From Leptodactylus fallax (taxonomy: Eukaryota; Chordata; Amphibia; Anura; Leptodactylidae), in assembly GCA_947044405.1 (NCBI GenBank), contig CAMRHE010000115.1, positions 1,488,001 to 1,552,000 on the forward strand: a stretch of 64,000 bases of DNA, read 5' to 3'. Both the position numbers and the translations under genes were made by a program. This document shows, piece after piece, positions 57,519-64,000 of this stretch (the stretch's first letter is position 1; the number at the start of each line of letters is the position of its first letter). A model generated the notes under the pieces. That model worked only from the letters and a program-made list of their open reading frames with translations. It ran no database searches and was not told the DNA's origin.

Positions 57519-58982
57519 TTTGTTTGTTTGTTTGAGTTGGAAGGGACCTCAAGGGCCATCGAGTCCAACCCCCTGCAAAAGCAGGAATTCCTAAAACATC
57601 CCAGCTATATACCTATCCAGTTTCCGCTTGAAGATTTCAATTGATGGAGAACTCACCACCTCCCGTGGCAGCCTATTCCACTCTCTCACTACCCTTACTG
57701 TTAGAAAGTTTTTCCTAATGTCTAATCTGAATCTCCTTCCCCTTAGTTTCATCCCATTACTTCTCGTGCTTCCTTTTGCTAATGAGAAAAGGGTAGATCC
57801 CTCTGCACTGTGACAACCTTTCAGATATTTAAATACCGCTATTAAGTCTCCCCTTAGCCTTCTCTTCTGCAAACTAAGCAGTCCCAATTCTTTTAGCCTC
57901 TCCTCGTAGGACATGGTTTGTAGACCTTCCACCATTTTGGTTGCTCTTCTCTGGACCTGCTCCAATAAATCGATGTCTTTCTTAAACTGGGGAGCCCAGA
58001 ACTGTACACAGTATTCCAGGTGGGGTCTGACCAGGGCAGAGTACAGCGGAATAATTACCTCTCTTGATCTAGCTTCAATGCTCGTCTTGATACATCCTAG
58101 AATTTTATTAGCCTTTTTAGCCACCGCACCGCACTGTTGACTCATGTTGAATTTGTGATCTATTATTATGCCCAGATCCTTTTCCCCTGTACTCTCACCT
58201 AGTACTATTCCTCCCATACTATATATGCTTCTTGCATTTCTGTTACCCAGATGTAGGACTTTGCATTTGTCCCTGTTGAATACCATTTTGTTCACCTCAG
58301 CCCATTGTTCCAGTGTGTCCAAGTCCTTTTGGATGCATTCTCTCTCCTCTCTAGTGTTGGCCATTCCTCCTAGCTTTGTTTCATCTGCAAATTTTATTAG
58401 TTCCCCATTAACCCCATCATCCAGATCATTTATAAAAATATTAAAAAGTACTGGGCCCAGGACAGAGCCCTGCGGCACCCCGCTTTTTACTTTCTTCCAG
58501 TTTGATGTATAGCCATTTAGAATTACTCGTTGTGCCCGATCATTTAGCCAATTGTGAACCCACCTCACTGATATTTTATCAAAGCCATACTTGATCATTT
58601 TTTCAATAAGAATGTTATGTGATACTTTATCAAAGGCCTTACTAAAGTCAAGATATACTATGTCCACTGCATTCCCCTGGTCCAACCATTCAGTGACTTT
58701 ATTATAGAAGGAAATAAGATTAGTCTGACAAGATTTTTTGGTCATAAAGCCGTGCTGGCTCTGATTAATTAAAGCCTTCCCATCCAGGTACCTAATTAAA
58801 TGTTCTTTAACGATTTGTTCAAAGATTTTTCCTACTATCGAGGTCAGACTTACCGGCCTATAATTTCCTGGGTCGTCCCTATTCCCCTTTTTGTAGATGG
58901 GGACCACATTTGCCCTTTTCCAATCTAGAGGGACCACTCCTGTTTCCCATGACTTATTAAAGATTATTGCAAGGGGTTCTTT
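57519..58982 (-). mobile_element. CR1 LINE, 5'-truncated
   Basis: Minus-strand LINE fragment. The 3' end has GGGGGTTGGACTCGATGG and CCTTGAGGTCCCTTCCAACT, the classical CR1 3' text, then an AAACAAAC-type tail at 57519-57533. The endonuclease and the first part of ORF2 are missing; the homology starts abruptly near 58982. No target duplication found, normal for CR1. Confidence 0.92.
57591..58982 (-). pseudogene. CR1 reverse transcriptase fragment
   Basis: The open frame 57591-59015 (474 codons) is uninterrupted, but its first 10-11 codons are flanking DNA. From about residue 12 it matches CR1 ORF2: NVVPIYKKGNRDDPGNYRPV (37-56, RT motif), YLDFSKAFDKVSH (121-133, first catalytic Asp), GVPQGSVLGP (179-188) and FADETKL (209-215). 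The usual FADD box is FADE here, so the last catalytic Asp is changed. The C-terminal CR1 block ends REWNRLPREVVSSPSIEIFK then a short tail. No endonuclease domain, so it cannot move on its own. Confidence 0.92.
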
Positions 58983-59845
58983 TGAATTCAGACACACAGT
59001 ACACCTGACACGCACAAGAACTATTGTGTATTTACCCTGATCCTTTTCGGTAAACAGGATCTTTTAGTAGGACAATATTGAAGGAAGGTTATGATCATAG
59101 ATCAAGGTAATCCCATGACTTCACCGTGACTCATAGGCAGCACAATACCAACACTGAATCCTTGTCTTGTTATATGTATTTCCAATTTACTTTATTTACA
59201 CGTTTTTACTGTACTGCTCTGTTGTATTGTATTGCAAAAAAGTATGCAAATGCCAAGTAAAGGGCATCTATTTTACACAGTCTTCGAGATAAAAAAGAAA
59301 CTTATATGTTCTTGTGCGATTTTGGCAGGACAAGAAACCATTGACTGTCCTGCAAAAAAAAAAAAACATGGACAGAGACATTTTTTTTTTTTAAACATTA
59401 AAGCCTATGTAAAACAGAGGTCCTTTCCATGCCATCCGTTTGCATAAATTTTTTTGCCATGCATGAGCAGTATGGTAAAGTGTGATGTGAACCTGGTCTT
59501 ACTACAACAATCACTGGGTTGTACATGCAGTCACGCAACATGTAGGTACAGTCTCTTATAAGTCCCCCTTTCCAGGACACAAACTTGGTCATTGAAAATC
59601 TGCCACTATTGGGAAATGCCATGGATACAGGTATTCACTGGTTAGCCACAGAGATCAGCAGCAAAGGTCAATTTCTGACTCTTGGGGCCCAATAGTGAGG
59701 GGCATCCTGTCTCGGGATAACTGGTCGAAAAGAAAAGTAAAGTGCAGGTGCTACACAGAATTATTTGCCTCCTCTGCTCATGTCTGAGGCCCCAGGCCCC
59801 TGCAGTATACATATAGGGTTTAGAATAGTCTTGCGGGGCTTGCAA
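58983..59845. other. No supported feature
   Basis: A runs near 59355 and a T run near 59382. No gene or bounded repeat recognised. Confidence 0.4.
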
Positions 59846-59910
59846 CATCTAAATTCATTGTGGCGCGCCACATATTTTGTCCCTCTTTTACTACAAGTTG
59901 GGAGGTATAC
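59846..59910. repeat. End fragment of the 42039-type element
   Basis: ATTTTGTCCCTCTTTTACTA then CAAGTTGGGAGGTATA corresponds to the inverted left end of 42039-44564. Upstream partner not found. Confidence 0.55.
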
Positions 59911-60103
59911 ATTTCCATTACTTAGATGATACAACAATATGAAATAGCATTTTGCTGTCTTAAAGGCACAGTACAATACAAAACCTGATAAAACAGTGCA
60001 AAACATTTAACAGCATTTAACAACACTATTCCACATCTAGTGTTCCTGTGGGCCACTACAATAATAGGGGGTCACAGTTCATGTATAGGCTGTGAAATAG
60101 CTT

Positions 60104-60443
60104 TATAAAAGGGGTGGTCCAACTTTTTTTTTGTTATTTAATAGTTCTGTTGAGGGGCCCATAAACATAAAAAATTACTAACTTTGTGCCCCCATTTATA
60201 GCGCCGTTTATCTGTATACAGTTCGAGTGGCTGATATCACCAGTTATGTCCCATGTGTGCAAGGGGACCACTACAGCCAATCACAGGCTTCAGTGGTGAC
60301 CTCTTCACAAACAGCACATGACTGCTGTGGCATAAAGGGGTGACCACTGAGGCCTGTGATTGGCTGCAGCAGTCACCTGGCACAAACAGTCATAGGCCAC
60401 TCAACAGCACTATTAAATGAAAAGTCGGAACAACCCTATAAAT
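60104..60443. mobile_element. MITE with inverted ends, TTAA-like family
   Basis: TATAAAAGGGGTGGTCCAAC opposite GTCGGAACAACCCTATAAA. Interior mirrored: CCAATCACAGGCTTCAGTGG opposite GAGGCCTGTGATTGGCTGC. Related in layout to the elements at 3694 and 32835. Confidence 0.6.
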
Positions 60444-60954
60444 GTGATGGCATCATTTTGCAGATAGCATAATATGTCATTTAACTCTGTCATGCCTACT
60501 TATGGTTCTCTTCAGTTATTGTCAGTGCCCCCCTTCCCCTATATATTAGCCCCAGTTCCTAGTCTATAGCCACTCCACTGGAGCTTGTTATTTGTCGTGT
60601 AGTTTTGCTCCTCTGACACATGACATACAAGTTTTAGTAAATAGCCTGGTATATGTGTACTTATAAGCATGGTGTAAATATTATTGCCTATCACATGACT
60701 GTCCTATGTTGGTTACGGTGTCTTGAGAAATATCATATGGGTTCTTCATGATCACCACATGCTCACACTGACAATATTTGTAGAACAAGTCATTCTCCAG
60801 GAGCAGATTCTGAAGGCTGTGACTAATTATGGAGTGTACCCACAAATGGGAACATGTATACATAGATAGACCCAGAGGTGCACTTCAGATAGAAGCAGTG
60901 CACACAGCTGCTATGGTGTCTCTAGGCATGGGAGAGCTGGGGCAGAGAGGCCCC
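60444..60954. other. No recognisable feature
   Basis: No coding, RNA or repeat boundary seen. Confidence 0.35.
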
Positions 60955-61085
60955 CACCCAAAGCTGAGGTGCAGAGTGGGTGCAGAAGTAGCAATGGCTA
61001 TTGGGCTCTGGAGCATGTGGGGGCCCAAAGGCCTTCCTGCAACTTATGAAGACACCAGTATTATACATAGCATGTGCTAAGTGGA
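60955..61085 (+). repeat. Dispersed repeat fragment, partner of 2620-2755
   Basis: GTGGGGGCCCAAAGGCCTTC, then ATGAAGACACCAGTATTATA and CATAGCATGTGCTAAGTGG. Same order as the minus strand of 2620-2755. Confidence 0.55.
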
Positions 61086-61674
61086 GGTGCAGCAACACAG
61101 TGGAGGAGTTGCAGAGGATGGGAGTAATTGTCTATCATGATTGGGTTCATATGACTGTAGTCTCTACCACTGTCACTCCCATGGGCTGGGGCAGTGATGA
61201 GTATGAGGGGGGCTGCACTATGGAGGTAGGTGTTAGAAGTTGTGGTAAAGCCTCCTGCCTGATGGTGGTTGGGGTGTTCCTGATGTATGTAGGTGCAGGA
61301 TTAAGGAGACAGTTGGTGTATGTAGTTTCATTCAGGCATTTCAGTAGCTGGCAAACAATCTTCCTCAAGATGGAGGTACAGTTTAGGACGCCTCAGGGCT
61401 GGAGCAGACACTTATAGATGGTTCTCTCTGGTCAGCTAGTGTTTCTTTAGGTCTGGCAGTCTCTCTCAAGCTGCAGAGTGCAGGTTCCACAAAGAATGCC
61501 AGACCTGGCCTGAAGCCCATAGGACTGGTCATTGCTATGAGGAGTGTTCAAAAATGTACCTCACACAAACTGAGTCACACACAAAACTACAAAAAGTGAG
61601 CAGAGCTATGTAACTCATCTCCATCTTGACTGATTAGGACACTAAAGGCTGACTTGTAGTTACCAGGCTTAGGG
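61086..61674. other. No supported gene
   Basis: A plus frame 61001-61417 (138 codons) starts in the repeat fragment above and has no recognisable domain. Not called. Confidence 0.4.
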
Positions 61675-61930
61675 TAAATTTATATGGTGGAAATTGAAGA
61701 GGGATTTCAGGCGGATTTTCTCTCAGATGAATGGGCCTAACCAGCGGAGTGTCTTGTAGGTTCTACGTGTTCTTGTGGTGTGCGTCTTTTTACATGCAAT
61801 ATTTTTTCTTGTTTGCCTTGTGAGTTCTACAGCTGAATACAATAGGAGGAAAATTCAGGACGGAATTTGACTCAGGGATTGAGGAGAATTTGCTTCAAAA
61901 TCAGCGCCACATTCCTCTTTGTGAACTTAG
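61675..61930. repeat. Decayed family G repeat
   Basis: TATGGTGGAAATTGAAGAGG, CAGGACGGAATTTGACTC and CCACATTCCTCTTTGTGAAC. Shares features with 16342-16582. Confidence 0.4.
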
Positions 61931-62476
61931 GTAGCCTGATATCACTCTCTAGCTAACTCACTCTTGTCCTCTCCTAGGACAGAGAAGACTGACCATCCTC
62001 CCCTTCACTAGAATGGTCTAAATCAAAGAGGTGCTCTATCTAGCTCCAGTCGCATTCGTACAAACCATCTTAAAGTTACAACAGGTCCAAAACAGCACAT
62101 ATCATCAAATATGCAAAAATATGTAAATTCACTGTTAAAACAGCCACTAACACTTCAGCAGGGTTCCCATTACAGATTTTTCATTGGGGCCCAGGTGCTT
62201 CAAGTTACACCTCTGGTCATGCCCCTCATGTCTCACCCACTTCTGGCCCATTTCTTATGTTTTCTTTCTACCTTAACTCCAAATATATATCTGTCAACAG
62301 ACAGATAAATCACAACATTGGCTGTACAGGACGGCATAAATCAGTTGTCTCTGTACATGTTTTCAGTCCATGGTACCTAAATGGGAACCCGTCATGCTGA
62401 ACAAGTAGTCTAATATGCCAGCATTATGTGTTATGGAGCAAAACATGCTGAGCAGGTTGATATACAGGGTTGTGGG

Positions 62477-62608
62477 TAGAGATGGGTGAACCCCTCAGGA
62501 TTTGTTTCATTTCAGGTTCGGCTCGGGTCCCTGATTCAATTCGGGCCAAAACAATGTGGAATATTCAGATGGAACATGGCTTGGCATACACCGATTCACC
62601 CATCTCTA
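62477..62608. mobile_element. Short hAT-type MITE (132 bp)
   Basis: Inverted ends TAGAGATGGGTGAA and TTCACCCATCTCTA are exact complements, and the 8-bp target duplication GTTGTGGG is exact (62469-62476 and 62609-62616). Non-coding. Confidence 0.85.
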
Positions 62609-62766
62609 GTTGTGGGAAATGATTCAGTATAACTTGTTATTTATTCATTTACATCTATGCTAATTCTGTGCCTTAGGAGTCCAGGGGGCGGTCCTATCAG
62701 TAACTGACAGCTGTCATTCAGAGATGACTATGGGACACTGTCAATAAGTTACAAGTTATACTGTAT

Positions 62767-62769
<3 letters not shown>

Positions 62770-62807
<38 letters not shown>
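62770..62807. repeat. (TA)n microsatellite, 19 units
   Basis: Uninterrupted TA repeat of 38 bp. Confidence 0.97.
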
Positions 62808-62808
<1 letters not shown>

Positions 62809-62861
62809 TTCTGGTCTATATCATGATGTCAGGCATTTTCATGGTGACAGGTTCCCTTTAA

Positions 62862-64000
62862 TATTGCTTTCCCTTTAATTCATCCAAGGAAACTAAGTTA
62901 GTAATTCATAGCTATAATCTACAACATTAGATCTCGTGTCTGATCTTCTCAGCTTTCAGTTATACTGCAGGCAAACAAGGCAGGGGGCGAATTTTAACAA
63001 GATAATAAGTGATTAAGTTTGCAGCGCTTCCAGCAAGACAGCCGAAGATTTTTACAGATGGGATTTTTTTTTTCAAAGCTGTTTAGCACAGAAAACATCC
63101 ATTTTAATAAACCTTTTGCCTCCTATTTCTCCTTGCTCCCTTTCTACAGAATCATTGTGTTATAATCTATAGTTAATACTATAATAACATAATTTCCTCT
63201 TCGCATGTAAAGTTTTACACATTTCCTTTAAAAACAATTTTGACAACAATTCCATACACAGTATTATCTTATAATAACAGTAATAGCATGAATATCCCCC
63301 ATTGTACATGTTCACAGGATTAGACTGTTCACATCATATTTGGGCCATATGTCAGTTTGAGGCCCTAGCCCTATATCTCAATAATCTAGTCAAGGCTGAG
63401 TGATTTGTTGGTGCCGCCTGTGGCACCCTGGGCACCAGGGCACATGCCTATCCAGACATCTCCTAGCAACGATCCAATATATTTGTATATCAAAAATAAT
63501 ATTGTAATGTTCCCCAGATTGTTATAGGGTGTATATATGCCATAACAGTGGGCGACAAATATTTGACAAGTAGATAACATTTTTTTACCATATGTCTGCA
63601 TATGTCTCCATGTTCCCAATGGACTGAGAGGAACACAGAAATTTCTATTACAAAGCAGTAGTGCAGCTCTTCTGTATCCTCCACACTGTCATCAGGGTTG
63701 GAAAGTGCTAATAAGATAAAGGACCCATGGCACGGAGTCAAGATATGGGGTCTATAACGTGTTTTCATCCATGGTGGCATGCGTCTATTGTGTCCAAATG
63801 TCTATTGGCCTCTTGTGGCCATTTGCCACAGTAAAATGCTTCTAGGCCTGTGGAAGAAAAGACTGATGACATATATTTTTTCTTCTAATAGCGTGCTGAA
63901 GAATGACTTGCTTAGAGGGGTTGTAAAGAATTGCAAAAACATGACTGCTTTCTTCCAGAAACAGCACCTCCCTTGTCCATAGGTTTTGTCTAGTATTGCA
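62862..64000. other. No recognisable feature to the window end
   Basis: AT-rich DNA with no supported gene, RNA or bounded repeat. Minus frames at 63386-63780 overlap and show no known domain. Confidence 0.4.

Larger units (their letters stand above)
62378..62861. mobile_element. TTAA-type element with nested MITE and (TA)n
   Basis: Right end CATGGTGACAGGTTCCCTTTAA with TTAA at 62858-62861; left end ATGGGAACCCGTCATG is the worn inverted partner. Contains the hAT-type MITE 62477-62608 and a (TA)19 repeat at 62770-62807. Confidence 0.6.

Noticed and set aside
26946..64000. Exons of ANXA4, the mammalian head-to-head neighbour of AAK1
   Set aside because: Looked for annexin-repeat text such as KGLGTDE on the plus strand and did not recognise any.

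Overview
The window looks like a piece of a large, repeat-rich vertebrate genome, most likely a frog (anuran). The frog call is inference from the repeat mix: Tc1/mariner elements, CR1 LINEs, many TTAA- and hAT-type MITEs, and the short palindromic repeats familiar from frog genomes. The only host gene I can support is the first coding exon of AAK1 (AP2-associated kinase 1) on the minus strand at 25514-25670. It ends in a clean splice donor. About 0.6-0.9 kb upstream is a GC-rich, CpG-rich promoter-like segment (26200-26480) with two matches to the ACTAYRNNNCCCR (ZNF143/Staf-type) motif. Positions 1-25513 would then be AAK1 intron. Positions above about 26500 are upstream or intergenic DNA, or an intron of a head-to-head neighbour (ANXA4 is the neighbour in mammals; no exon of it was recognised here).

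Almost everything else is mobile DNA, often nested. Left third (1-25 kb): a Tc1/mariner MITE cut by the window edge, several dispersed palindromic repeat families, and TTAA-flanked elements (3694, 5836, 11220, 12708, 14249, 20387). The one at 14249 carries a hAT element inside it. Middle (27-46 kb): a 1.43-kb non-autonomous hAT with a 31-bp minisatellite (29495-30926), a tRNA-type SINE, a complete Tc1-like transposon with an uninterrupted 340-residue DD34E transposase (34662-36310), long fold-back elements at 36444, 38092 and 39331 (the last broken by a second hAT and a mariner-type MITE), a 2.5-kb element with a 6-bp target duplication (42039-44564) holding a SINE and a TTAA element, and a fourth hAT (44969-45674). 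Right third (46-64 kb): a possible solo LTR, a decayed Tc1 transposase, a 3.1-kb hAT split by a second Tc1-like element (55171-56802) whose transposase has an early stop, a 5'-truncated CR1 LINE (57519-58982), and further MITEs.

Six hAT-type insertions have exact 8-bp target duplications. The most unusual pattern is in the hAT elements at 29495 and 39534. Their termini differ, yet both carry the same internal cassette: two 16-19-bp hairpins with 4-nt loops facing each other across a palindromic spacer, next to a minisatellite with the same 31-bp unit. Paired bases in the stems have changed together. Several otherwise unrelated elements in the window also share a splice-donor-like GGTGAGTA/GGTAAGTA motif and a GGGACATNATACTGTG-like minisatellite core.
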